Assembly (NCBI GenBank): GCA_025928345.1
Contig: JAICJR010000010.1
Location: forward strand, 1 to 36,073
Length of the DNA stretch: 36,073 nt
Reading direction: 5' to 3'
From: Thermoleophilaceae bacterium
GTDB taxonomy: Bacteria; Actinomycetota; Thermoleophilia; Solirubrobacterales; Thermoleophilaceae
The translations under genes and the position numbers were made by a program. The notes beneath the pieces are model-generated. The model ran no database searches and had not been told where the DNA came from. It saw only the letters and a list, made by a program, of their open reading frames with translations. Below, one piece after another: positions 16,089 to 24,122 of this stretch. Position 1 is the stretch's first letter; each line of letters begins with the position of its first letter.

Positions 16089-17645
16089 ATGGGCAGAACC
16101 GTCCCACTCGCGCTCGCGGCCGCCGGCGTTCTCGCGCTGGCCGCACCGAGTGCCTTTGCCGCCCGCGGCTTCCACTACGGCGTCACCGCCGCCGAGGTCA
16201 CGTCGAGGTCAGCTGTGGTCTGGGCGCGGCCCGACAAGGCCGGCAAGTACACCGCCCAGGTCGCCACCAACAGGCGCTTCACGAGCGGCGTGAAGTCGCG
16301 CAGGGTCACCGCCACACGGCGCAGCGACCTGACCGTGCAGACGCGCTTCCGCGGCCTGAGGTCGAACCGCGTCTACTTCTACCGCTTCAAGTCGGGCAGG
16401 CATGTGAGCGACGTGGGGCGCTTCCGCACCGCGCCCGGGCCGAACTCGAACGCGACGGTGAGGTTCGCGTGGTCGGGCGACGAGGACGCGCAGCCGGCGG
16501 TCGGCTCGAAGACGCCGTTCTGGGGCCCGATGAAGGCGTTCGGCACGATGGCGAGGCAGCGGCACAACCTCTTCTCCATCAACCTCGGCGACACGATCTA
16601 CTCGGACAGCGAGGTGGCGAACCAGGGCGCGCTCGCGGCCACGCTGCCGCAGAAGCGGGCGAAGTACAAGATGAACCTCGCGCAGCGCAACTACCAGCGC
16701 ATCCGCGAGGCCGCCGGGATGTACAACGAGTGGGACGACCACGAGTTCGTCAACGACTTCACGAAGTCGGAGAACGGCAACACGATCTACAAGGCGGGCG
16801 TGAAGGCGTTCCGGGAGTACATGCCCGTGAGCTATCACTCGGCCACGGGGCTGTACCGCAGCTTCCGCTGGGGCAAGAACGTGGAGCTGTTCTTCCTCGA
16901 CGAGCGCTCGTTCCGCAGCGCGAAGGCGTCGGCCAACCACGTGTGCGACAACCCGCTCACGCACCAGCCCGACAACGCGCCGACGGCGCCGCAGAGCACG
17001 CGCTCGACGTTCGCGATCATCGATCCCGAGTTCAGCCAGCCCGTGTCGCCGGCGTGCCTCGCGTCGATCAACGATCCCAACCGGACGTTCCTCGGGCGCT
17101 CCCAGCTCGCGCTGTTCGAGCGTGCGATCCAGCACTCGAGCGCGACCTGGAAGGTGATCGTGAACGAGGTGCCGATCCAGCAGTTCTACGCGCTGCCGTA
17201 CGACCGCTGGGAGGGCTACGCGGCCGAGCGCACCAAGCTGCTCACGTTCCTGTCGCAGAAGGTGAAGAACACGATGTTCCTCACCACGGACGTGCACGCC
17301 AACCTCGTGAACGACGTGCGCTTCCAGACGCTCGAGCAGGGCGGCCCGAAGAACAGCGGGATCGAGGAGTTCACCACCGGTCCCGTTGCCACCCGCACGT
17401 TCGCGGGCGAGATCGACAACACGCTCGGCAAGCCCGGGTCGGGGCAGCTCGTCACGCAGCTGTTCTTCCACCCGCAGCCGCCGACCGGCGTGGGCATGCA
17501 GTGCGCGAACACGAACGTCAACAGCTTTGGCGAGGTGACGGCCAGCGCGAAGACGTTCAAGGTGCAGCTGCTCGATCAGAACGGGCGGCCGATCAAGGAC
17601 GTGGGCGGCGGCGCCTGCGGGCCGTTCACGTTGAAGAAGAAGTAG
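16089..17645 (+). CDS. Exported PhoD-like phosphatase/phosphodiesterase
   Basis: The 518-residue product has a signal peptide (about 1-24, cut near AFA-AR) without an obvious twin-arginine motif, although typical PhoD is Tat-exported. An N-terminal fibronectin-like domain (about 25-115) precedes a metallophosphatase domain with the PhoD-type blocks: SGDEDAQ (about 137-143), NLGDTIYSD (about 165-173), YNEWDDHEFVND (about 214-225), FFLDERSFR and TTDVHANLVND (about 398-408). In known PhoD proteins such Asp/His/Asn residues bind Fe and Ca and cleave phosphodiesters, for example in teichoic acids. It probably recovers phosphate or remodels wall polymers. It ends with a Lys-rich tail (LKKK). The gene is followed by the fic palindrome. 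Confidence 0.9.
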   Translation: MGRTVPLALAAAGVLALAAPSAFAARGFHYGVTAAEVTSRSAVVWARPDKAGKYTAQVATNRRFTSGVKSRRVTATRRSDLTVQTRFRGLRSNRVYFYRFKSGRHVSDVGRFRTAPGPNSNATVRFAWSGDEDAQPAVGSKTPFWGPMKAFGTMARQRHNLFSINLGDTIYSDSEVANQGALAATLPQKRAKYKMNLAQRNYQRIREAAGMYNEWDDHEFVNDFTKSENGNTIYKAGVKAFREYMPVSYHSATGLYRSFRWGKNVELFFLDERSFRSAKASANHVCDNPLTHQPDNAPTAPQSTRSTFAIIDPEFSQPVSPACLASINDPNRTFLGRSQLALFERAIQHSSATWKVIVNEVPIQQFYALPYDRWEGYAAERTKLLTFLSQKVKNTMFLTTDVHANLVNDVRFQTLEQGGPKNSGIEEFTTGPVATRTFAGEIDNTLGKPGSGQLVTQLFFHPQPPTGVGMQCANTNVNSFGEVTASAKTFKVQLLDQNGRPIKDVGGGACGPFTLKKK

Positions 17646-17660
17646 CTGAGGCTGGGTTCT

Positions 17661-17736
17661 TAAGGTGGGCTAAGCGGCAGTCATATACCACTTTATGTAC
17701 GTAAGGTGGTATAGACTGACCGCGGGGCCCACCTTA
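17661..17736. repeat. 76-bp near-perfect palindrome ending at the fic start codon
   Basis: The outer arms TAAGGTGGGC (17661-17670) and GCCCACCTTA (17727-17736) are perfect inverted repeats. The inner arms TATACCACTTTA (17684-17695) and TAAGGTGGTATA (17702-17713) match at 11 of 12 positions. All share one centre (between 17698 and 17699), and the spacers between inner and outer arms are 13 bases on both sides and themselves partly complementary (GCGG/CCGC, CAGTC/GACTG). The last A is the A of the fic ATG. TAGACT at 17712-17717 inside it could be a -10. It may be an operator, a transcript hairpin, or a small TA-flanked inserted element. Confidence 0.85.
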
Positions 17737-18932
17737 TGGATCACATAGAGATAGAGAGGATCTGGGAGCCGGGCAGCGGCCTTGGCGGGCGGCGCGCCCG
17801 GGCGCCGGCCCGTTATCGCGCCTACGTGCCGGCAGAGATTCGTGACCGGGACTGGCGCCTTGACAGCGCGACCGCGGAGGCGCTGACGGAGGCTGAGCGA
17901 CGCAGCCGAGAGATCGAGACTCGCGCGGCGACGGTAGGGCTGGACACGGTTGCCCGCCAGCTCCTCCGATCCGAGGCGGTGGCGTCCTCGAAGATCGAGG
18001 GTCTGGTGCTTTCCCATCGTCGGCTCGCGAAAGCGGCGGTCGCGGCGACCGGCGACGTCACCGCGCGCTCGGTGCTCGGCAATGTCGCCGCGCTGCAGGC
18101 CGCGTACGAGTTCGCCCGCGGCGGTGAAGCGTTCTCGACCGCTGTGTTGCGCGACATTCACCGCCGGCTCTTCCAAGGCACCGCCGACGAGCGACTTGGC
18201 GGCGTGATTCGCACTCGGCAGAACTGGATAGGTGGAGACGCCACGTCGCCCGTCAGCGCGGACTTCGTCCCGCCTCCCGAAACGGAAGTCGACCCCCTCA
18301 TGACGGACCTGGCTGAGTTCTGCAATCGCACTGACCTTCCACCTGTCTTGCAGGCCGCAATCGCCCATGCTCAGTACGAGACGATCCATCCGTTCATGGA
18401 TGGCAATGGCCGGGCAGGCCGCGCGTTGATCGGAATGGTTTTAGTTCGACGACGGGTGTGCGATCGAGTGCTGCCGCCGATCAGTCTGGTGCTCGCAGGC
18501 AGTGCCGACCTCTACGTGCGTGGCCTCCATTCGTATAGATATGGCGACGAAGCGGACTGGTTCGACCTGTTCGCCGGCGTCACGACGAGGGCGGCAGAGG
18601 CGACAGAGACGTTGGCGGAGCGCGTGAGCACGCTCCAGCAACGTTGGCTCGAGGCGGCCGGACATCCACGCGCAGGTTCGGCCCCCCGCACGTTGGTTGA
18701 GCAACTGCCTTCGTATCCGGTACTCACGTTCGCTACGGCGCAGGAGATCACTGGCCTTCGCCGCGAGGCATGTCGTCGCGCGCTGAACCGTCTCGAGGAG
18801 GCTGGTGTTCTCCGTGAAACGACCGCGGGGAAGCGCAACCGCGTTTGGGAGAGCATCGGCCTGTTCGACCTGCTTGACGAGGTTGAGCGCCAGGCCGGAG
18901 ATCCCCCTCGCGCACCGGCGGCGACGCGCTAG
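17736..18932 (+). CDS. Fic-domain AMPylase-type protein with C-terminal helix-turn-helix-like region
   Basis: The 398-residue product carries the Fic core HPFMDGNGRAGR (His218 onward), the complete active-site motif for transfer of AMP or another NMP from a nucleotide to a hydroxyl of a target protein. An inhibitory motif SSKIEG (Ser84-Gly89, with Glu88) lies before the core, as in class II Fic enzymes, so activity is probably self-restrained. The N-terminal domain (ARYRAYVPAEI) is the usual Fic_N type. The C-terminal part (about 325-385: FATAQEITGLRREACRRALNRLEEAGVLRE) looks like a winged helix-turn-helix, so the protein may bind DNA, possibly the palindrome before its own gene. By eye it is less G+C-rich than its neighbours, hinting at transfer. 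No antitoxin-like gene is adjacent. It shares its stop CTAG with the convergent GT4 gene. Confidence 0.93.
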   Translation: MDHIEIERIWEPGSGLGGRRARAPARYRAYVPAEIRDRDWRLDSATAEALTEAERRSREIETRAATVGLDTVARQLLRSEAVASSKIEGLVLSHRRLAKAAVAATGDVTARSVLGNVAALQAAYEFARGGEAFSTAVLRDIHRRLFQGTADERLGGVIRTRQNWIGGDATSPVSADFVPPPETEVDPLMTDLAEFCNRTDLPPVLQAAIAHAQYETIHPFMDGNGRAGRALIGMVLVRRRVCDRVLPPISLVLAGSADLYVRGLHSYRYGDEADWFDLFAGVTTRAAEATETLAERVSTLQQRWLEAAGHPRAGSAPRTLVEQLPSYPVLTFATAQEITGLRREACRRALNRLEEAGVLRETTAGKRNRVWESIGLFDLLDEVERQAGDPPRAPAATR

Positions 18933-19930
18933 CCCAACAGGGGCTCGATCGCTGCATCTGTCAGCGCGGCCGTTCGCTCCCACGTGAACTGCTGCGCTCT
19001 TTCTATGGCTTTTCGGCTGAGCTCTTTGCGGTGCGCGTCGTCTGTGGCGAGCTTCTGGAGCGCGTCCGCGAAGGCTGTGTGGTCGTCAGGGTCGACGAGT
19101 ACGGCGGCGTTGCCCGTGGTCTCCGGGAGCGCGGCGGTGTTCGATGCGATCACGGGCGTACCGCAGGCCATGGCCTCGAGGCAGGGGAGACCGAAGCCTT
19201 CGTACAGTGAGGGCATGGCGAGGACGAGCGCGTTCGCGTAGAGGGACGGCATGTCTTCGTCCGGCACGTAGCCGAGCTCGCGGAAGATTCCGGTTTCCTG
19301 TTCGTCGCGCATGTAGGCGCGGCCGGACCCGGCGTGGACGAGGTCGATGCCGAGCGCGCTGAGCCGGCGCCCTGACTCCTCCAGCGCCGCGACGTTCTTG
19401 CGCGCGATGCGGGTGCCGACGACGAGAACGTAAGGGCGGTCGTGGGCTGTGCGCTGGGTGGGGTTGAAGCGCTCGTCCACGCCGTTCGGCACGACGACTA
19501 TTCGTTCCGGGTCGGCGCCGAGCACGTCCACGAGCTCTTGCTTGGAGAACTCGGAGACGGTGATTACGAGCCGCGCCCGTTGCGCGAGCCGGGGCAGCAG
19601 GGCGCGCTGGTAGCGCACGTAGGCGGAGCTGTACCACTCGGGGTGGCGCAGGGCGGCGACGTCGTGGATCACCACCACGTTGCGGCGGCTGGCGAGCGGT
19701 GCGAGGTTGGCGGGCGAATAGATGAGCTGGGCGTCGCGGGCGAGCAGCGGGAGGGCGGCCTGCTCCCATGCGTGGCCTGCTTTGTGCGCGAGCTTCTGTG
19801 GCGGCTTTATGACCCGGTAGCGCTGCGGATTGAGGCGCGGGAGGCGCGTGACCATCTCGCGCGCGAGGCGCTCCACGCCTCCGATCTCGCCGCGCACGGC
19901 GGCGCGCGCGTTGATGGCCACCGCCGTCAC
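18929..19930 (-). CDS. GT4-family glycosyltransferase
   Basis: The 333-residue cytoplasmic enzyme has the GT-B fold of family GT4. The N-terminal half includes EIGGVERLAREMV and VVVIHDVAALRHPEWY. The C-terminal half carries the nucleotide-sugar site: YVLVVGTRIARKN, then PSLYEGFGLPCLEAMACGTPVIASN with the E-x7-E motif. It should be a retaining transferase that adds a sugar (often mannose, glucose or galactose) to a lipid-linked glycan. The start GTG overlaps the stop of the GT4-GT2 fusion as GTGA, so the two are co-translated. It converges on fic with a shared CTAG. The sugar and acceptor cannot be read from sequence. Confidence 0.93.
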   Translation of the reverse strand: MTAVAINARAAVRGEIGGVERLAREMVTRLPRLNPQRYRVIKPPQKLAHKAGHAWEQAALPLLARDAQLIYSPANLAPLASRRNVVVIHDVAALRHPEWYSSAYVRYQRALLPRLAQRARLVITVSEFSKQELVDVLGADPERIVVVPNGVDERFNPTQRTAHDRPYVLVVGTRIARKNVAALEESGRRLSALGIDLVHAGSGRAYMRDEQETGIFRELGYVPDEDMPSLYANALVLAMPSLYEGFGLPCLEAMACGTPVIASNTAALPETTGNAAVLVDPDDHTAFADALQKLATDDAHRKELSRKAIERAQQFTWERTAALTDAAIEPLLG

Positions 19931-21861
19931 GAGCGCGCCTTTCGCAGCGCGCGGAGCTGCGCGCGCTCGCGGCTCGTATCCCTGCGGGCGAGCGTCTTGA
20001 GCGCGATGCGGTTGGCGAAGGTGACCGCCTGCAGCAGATCGTCGCGGCGCGCCCGGTCATGTCCGCGGCGCTCTGCCACCACCTCCCGGCGGCGCTTCGC
20101 GAGCAGCTCGAACGGCTCGCCTCCGAACGCGCGGCTCGAGCTGTGCGCGCCGCGGTGGATCACGCGCGCCTGCGGCATGAACCACGTCTCGATGCCGGCG
20201 TCGGCGGCGCGCAGCCCGAGGTCGAGGTCCTCGGCGTACATGAAGGTGCGCTCGTCGAAGGGGCCGAGTCGTCGGAGCGTGTCGGTGCGGGCCACGAGGC
20301 AGCTGCCCACGCCCCAGCCCACGCGGCGAGGGTCGTCCGTGGTCCACGGGCACGCCCGTTGGCGTAGCGGGCGCGGCATGAGCGCCGGCGGCACGAGCGC
20401 GATTGCCGCCGCGGCCGCCGTTGCCGGCTCCTCCTGAGCGCTGTCCTCGCGTGAGCCGTCGGGCTTTAGTACGAGCGGCGCGAGGATGCGGTCGCTGCCC
20501 TGCAGCTCTTCCGCGAGCCCGGCGAGAGATGCGTCCACGAGCTCGACGTCTGGGTTCACGAGGACCGTGACGGGTTCATTCACCTCCGCGAGCCCAGCGT
20601 TTGACGCTCGTCCGAAGCCGACGTTCTCGCCCAGCTCGATTACGTGCGCGCCACCTTCGCGCGCCACAGCCGCGCTCGCGTCGGACGAGCCGGAATCCAC
20701 CACGATCACGCGCGCGCCAGGCAGGTGCGCCCGCGCGGATGCGAGCAGGCGCCGCACGTCGGCCTCGGAGTTGTGCGTGACCGTGAGCAGGGCGAGTGAG
20801 GTCGGAGGTCGGAGGTCGGAGGTCGGAGGAATGAGGACTCGATACGCCGCCTTCATCTTTTCGACGTCGTAGTGCTTCTCGGCTCGTTGCCGGGCCGCCG
20901 CGCCAAGCTCCTCTGCATTCCGCACGGCGTCGACGATCGCTCGGGCGGCCGCCTCGGCGTCGCCGGGCGCGTAGGTGCGGCCGCAGCTCTCGTCCACGAT
21001 CTCGGCGGGCCCGCAGGAGTCGGGCACGACCGCGGGCCGACCGGCCGCGAGCGCCTCCGCCACCACCATCCCGTACGGCTCGCGCTCGGCGCAGTGGAGC
21101 AGGCAGGTGGCTCGCGCGAGAGCTTCGGCGGCGTCGACCGGCCCGGCGAACTCCACCTGCGGCCCCGCCCGTGCGCGCAGCTTTGCCAGCAACTCTTCGC
21201 CTTCGGCACCGAGCGGAGCGCCCGCGATTCGCAGGCGCACGTCGGGTAGCTCGCGGACGGCATCGAGCGCAAGGTCCGGACGCTTCCAATCCACGACCGC
21301 GCCGAGCACGAGGATCTCCGGCTCGCTCGGCATCGGTGACGGCGCGAACCGCGTGAGGTCGACCCCGGGATTGATCACCGTCGCCGAAAGCCCGAGGTCG
21401 CGCGCGATGCATTCCGAGGGGGTCAAGATCAGATCGGCGCGCCGAGCCGCGCGGCGCACCGCGCGCGCAATCGCCGGTCCCGGCAGGAGATCGTTGTGCT
21501 GGAACACGAGCCGCGGGCGGTCGGCGCCAAGCGCCGCGGTGGCGAGCAGCGGCCGCATTCCCCACGCCACCAAGACGTCGGGTCGCAGCGCCCTCACTAG
21601 CGCACGCATCTCCCGCGCGTGACCCGCCAGATGCACTGCTGCCGCGGCGCGCTGCGCCCGCAGCTCTAACGGTCGCTCGCGCAGCTCGAGCACATGCGCG
21701 CCGGCATCGCGCGCCCGCTCCGCGAGCGGCCCGGCGGGGCACGCGAGCGTGGGCGATTCAGCCAGCCCGCACATCACGTCGAGGAGCAGCCGCTCGGCCC
21801 CGCCCAAAACGCCTGCATAGCTCACGAATAGGGCTGGCAAGGACGCCAATCTAGTCGTCAT
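19927..21861 (-). CDS. Two-domain glycosyltransferase: GT4 fused to GT2
   Basis: The 644-residue product joins two complete transferases. Residues about 1-343 are a GT-B GT4 enzyme (GVLGGAERLLLDVMCGL, then EILVLGAVVDWKRPDLALDAV, and EREPYGMVVAEALAAGRPAVV). Residues about 355-644 are a GT-A GT2 enzyme of the rhamnosyltransferase-like type (LLTVTHNSEADV, VVDSGSSD, ENVGFGRASNAG, NPDVEL, and MYAEDLDLGLRA). The linker (345-354, PPTSDLRPPTS) is encoded by four copies of a 7-base repeat. The two halves probably add consecutive sugars to the same glycan. The start ATG is 26 bases from the divergent flippase start, and the stop overlaps the next GT4 (GTGA). Change in repeat number would disconnect the domains. 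Confidence 0.92.
   Translation of the reverse strand: MTTRLASLPALFVSYAGVLGGAERLLLDVMCGLAESPTLACPAGPLAERARDAGAHVLELRERPLELRAQRAAAAVHLAGHAREMRALVRALRPDVLVAWGMRPLLATAALGADRPRLVFQHNDLLPGPAIARAVRRAARRADLILTPSECIARDLGLSATVINPGVDLTRFAPSPMPSEPEILVLGAVVDWKRPDLALDAVRELPDVRLRIAGAPLGAEGEELLAKLRARAGPQVEFAGPVDAAEALARATCLLHCAEREPYGMVVAEALAAGRPAVVPDSCGPAEIVDESCGRTYAPGDAEAAARAIVDAVRNAEELGAAARQRAEKHYDVEKMKAAYRVLIPPTSDLRPPTSLALLTVTHNSEADVRRLLASARAHLPGARVIVVDSGSSDASAAVAREGGAHVIELGENVGFGRASNAGLAEVNEPVTVLVNPDVELVDASLAGLAEELQGSDRILAPLVLKPDGSREDSAQEEPATAAAAAIALVPPALMPRPLRQRACPWTTDDPRRVGWGVGSCLVARTDTLRRLGPFDERTFMYAEDLDLGLRAADAGIETWFMPQARVIHRGAHSSSRAFGGEPFELLAKRRREVVAERRGHDRARRDDLLQAVTFANRIALKTLARRDTSRERAQLRALRKARS
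20800..20827 (+). repeat. Heptanucleotide tandem repeat (GGTCGGA)x4 in the GT4-GT2 linker
   Basis: Four perfect copies of GGTCGGA (+ strand) lie inside the fusion gene and encode a Pro/Thr/Ser/Asp/Leu/Arg linker. Seven is not a multiple of three, so gain or loss of one unit shifts the frame between the two domains. Confidence 0.9.
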
Positions 21862-21887
21862 CCCCGGACGCTGCGACCATCTCCGCA

Positions 21888-23405
21888 GTGAGCGACGACC
21901 GCCTCTCCTTCCCGCGGCCAGAGCTGCGACGCCGCACGGCGCGCGGCGCGATCGTGAACGGCGTGTTCCTCGCCGGCGGCGAGGGGCTCGCGGTGCTCCA
22001 GGGCTTGATCGTCACGATCCTGCTCGGGCCGAGCACGATCGGGCTCTACGGCATCGTCACCACAACCGCGATGACGATCGTCGCGCTCAAGCGCGTGGGG
22101 ATCGACGAGGCATACGTCCAGCAGTCCGAGGAGGGGCAGGAAGAGGAGTTCCAGCGGGCGTTCACGCTCGAGCTGATGCTGTCGATCGGGTTCGCGCTGG
22201 CGATCATCGTGGCCGCCCCGATCGTGATGGTCGTCTACGGCGAGAACGAGCTGCTCGCGCTGACGATCGCGGTGTCGTACCTGCCGGTGGCGTTCGCGCT
22301 GCAGTCGCCGAGCTGGATCTTCTTCCGGCGCATGGACTTCCTGCGCACGCGGATCCTGCAATTCATCATCCCTGCCGTGTCGATCGCCGTGACCGTGCCG
22401 CTGGCGGCGACCGGCGTGGGGGTGTGGAGCCTCGTGATCGGGCCGGCGGTTGGGAACCTCACGGGCGCGGCGGCGGCGATCATCGTGTCGCCGTACAAGC
22501 TCAGGCTGCGTTTCAGCCCCGAGGCGCGGCGCCGCTACTTCGCTTTCTCGTGGCCGATCTTCGTCACGGCGGCGTCGCTGCTCGTGATCCAACAGGGGCA
22601 GGTGCTCGGCTTCAACCTCCACGGCGGCCTCGAGGCGGCCGGCTACATCACCCTCGCGTTCACGCTCACCCGCTATGCCGACCGCGCCGACCAGATCATC
22701 ACCACCACGATCTATCCCGCGATCTGCGTGGTGCGCGACCAGCTCGACACGCTCGAGGAGATGTTCGTGAAGTCGAACCGCGTGACGATGATGTGGGCCT
22801 TCCCGTTCGGCGCCGGGTTCGTGCTGTTCGCGCCCGATCTCGTGAACCTCGTGCTCGGGCACAAGTGGGAGCCGGCGATCGTCCTGCTCCAGGGGCTCGG
22901 TGCCGCGGCCGCGCTGCAGCAGCTCGGCTACAACTGGTTCTCCTTCTACCGCGCGCGCGGGCGTTCGGCGCCGCAGGCCGTGGAGTCCGCCGTGCTCGTT
23001 GGCGGTTTCCTCGCGTTCGCCATCCCGGGGCTGATCCTGTGGGGGTCGAGCGGGTTCGTGTGGGGCCGCCTGCTGGCCGCCGCGTGCGTGCTCGCGGTGA
23101 GGCGCGTGTACGTGCGCGCGTTGCTGCCGCGCGTGGAGCTCGTCCTGCTCGGCCTGCGCGGGCTCGGCCCGGTGCTGCTTGGCTGCGTGCCGCCGCTCGC
23201 GCTGCGGTTCGCGCTGTGGGGCGGCTCGCGTGGAGCGGCGCAGGCGATCGCGGAGATCGTGCTGTTCGTGGCGGCCACCGGGCTCGCCACCTGGATGCTC
23301 GAGCGCGGCCTGATCGGCGAGCTGCGCGACTACCTGCGGAGCGGCTCGCTCGACGCCGTGCCCGAGGCCTCCGGGAATGACCCCTTGCCCGCGCCGTCGG
23401 CCTGA
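21888..23405 (+). CDS. Wzx-type polysaccharide/lipid-linked oligosaccharide flippase
   Basis: The 505-residue polytopic membrane protein has about 12-14 hydrophobic helices and the layout of the MOP superfamily (Wzx, RfbX, TuaB). The first helix pair includes GVFLAGGEGLAVLQGLIVTILLG, followed by a conserved-type WSLVIGPAVGNL and PYKLRLRFSPEARRRYFAFSWPIF. It should move undecaprenyl-linked glycan units from the inner to the outer leaflet. The start is GTG, divergent from the GT4-GT2 gene with 26 bases between start codons, so promoters must lie inside the neighbouring coding sequence. Its last 25 codons overlap the end of the convergent GT2 gene by 76 bases. Role as a flippase is well supported; the exact cargo is not known. 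Confidence 0.9.
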   Translation: MSDDRLSFPRPELRRRTARGAIVNGVFLAGGEGLAVLQGLIVTILLGPSTIGLYGIVTTTAMTIVALKRVGIDEAYVQQSEEGQEEEFQRAFTLELMLSIGFALAIIVAAPIVMVVYGENELLALTIAVSYLPVAFALQSPSWIFFRRMDFLRTRILQFIIPAVSIAVTVPLAATGVGVWSLVIGPAVGNLTGAAAAIIVSPYKLRLRFSPEARRRYFAFSWPIFVTAASLLVIQQGQVLGFNLHGGLEAAGYITLAFTLTRYADRADQIITTTIYPAICVVRDQLDTLEEMFVKSNRVTMMWAFPFGAGFVLFAPDLVNLVLGHKWEPAIVLLQGLGAAAALQQLGYNWFSFYRARGRSAPQAVESAVLVGGFLAFAIPGLILWGSSGFVWGRLLAAACVLAVRRVYVRALLPRVELVLLGLRGLGPVLLGCVPPLALRFALWGGSRGAAQAIAEIVLFVAATGLATWMLERGLIGELRDYLRSGSLDAVPEASGNDPLPAPSA

Positions 23406-24118
23406 AAGCGCGCCGGGCGCGGCGGCGTCTTCGTGCCACCCTTGATCCGGCAGCGGATCAGCGTGCGCAGTACACGGAAGCCGTCGGCGGAGGTGAGCTT
23501 CTTGCCCTCGTCTGAGCTGCGCGCCCGGTATCTGATCGGCACCTCGAAGATGCGCTGGCCGGCCTGCAGCAGCCGGACGGTGATCTCGGGCTCGATGTCG
23601 AAGCCGCGCGCAGACAGCCGCAGGCTCCGGAACACCTCGGTCCTGATCGCCTTGTGGCAGGTCATGATGTCGCGCAGGTAGACGTTGAAGAGCACGTTCG
23701 CGGCAAGCGTCACGCCCTTGTTGCCGAGCACGTACAGGAACGAGTGGCTGGTGTAGCCGTCGAAGGCGCGCACGCCGAACACCGCGTTCGCCTCGCCCTC
23801 CAGGAGCGGTGGGAGCAGGTGCACGATGTCAGCGGGGTCATACTCGAGGTCGGCGTCGAAGATCGTCGCGATGTCGCCTTGCGCGTGCTCGAGCGCGGTG
23901 CGTACCGCCGCGCCCTTGCCGCGGTTCGAGTCATGGTGGAAGAGGCGCGCGTTGTCCGGCCAGTCCATCGCCTCGAGCAGCGTGCGCGTGCCGTCGGTCG
24001 ACCCGTCGTTCACGACGACCAGCTCGAACTCCACCGGCAACTCCGTGGACAGCACCTCCGCGATCGCTCGCTCGACGGTGGCGGCCTCGTTGTAGACCGG
24101 CATCAGGATGGAGAGCAT
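23330..24118 (-). CDS. GT2 polyprenyl-phosphate sugar synthase-like transferase
   Basis: The 262-residue product is a GT-A GT2 enzyme of the dolichol-phosphate-mannose/undecaprenyl-phosphate-glucose synthase type: LSILMPVYNEAATVERAI at the N-terminus, VVVNDGSTDGT (about 34-44), SNRGKGAAVRTAL, and the metal-binding DAD (88-90) in FDADLEYDP. RDIMTCHKAIRTEVF and IRYRARSSDEGKKL are typical of this group. No transmembrane helices follow, so it resembles the soluble DPM1-like form. It probably makes the polyprenyl-phosphate sugar donor used outside the membrane by the GT-C enzymes of this locus. It starts four bases after the LPXTG gene. The last 76 bases overlap the flippase gene on the other strand and encode a hydrophilic tail. 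Confidence 0.92.
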   Translation of the reverse strand: MLSILMPVYNEAATVERAIAEVLSTELPVEFELVVVNDGSTDGTRTLLEAMDWPDNARLFHHDSNRGKGAAVRTALEHAQGDIATIFDADLEYDPADIVHLLPPLLEGEANAVFGVRAFDGYTSHSFLYVLGNKGVTLAANVLFNVYLRDIMTCHKAIRTEVFRSLRLSARGFDIEPEITVRLLQAGQRIFEVPIRYRARSSDEGKKLTSADGFRVLRTLIRCRIKGGTKTPPRPARFQADGAGKGSFPEASGTASSEPLRR

Positions 24119-24122
24119 GGCG

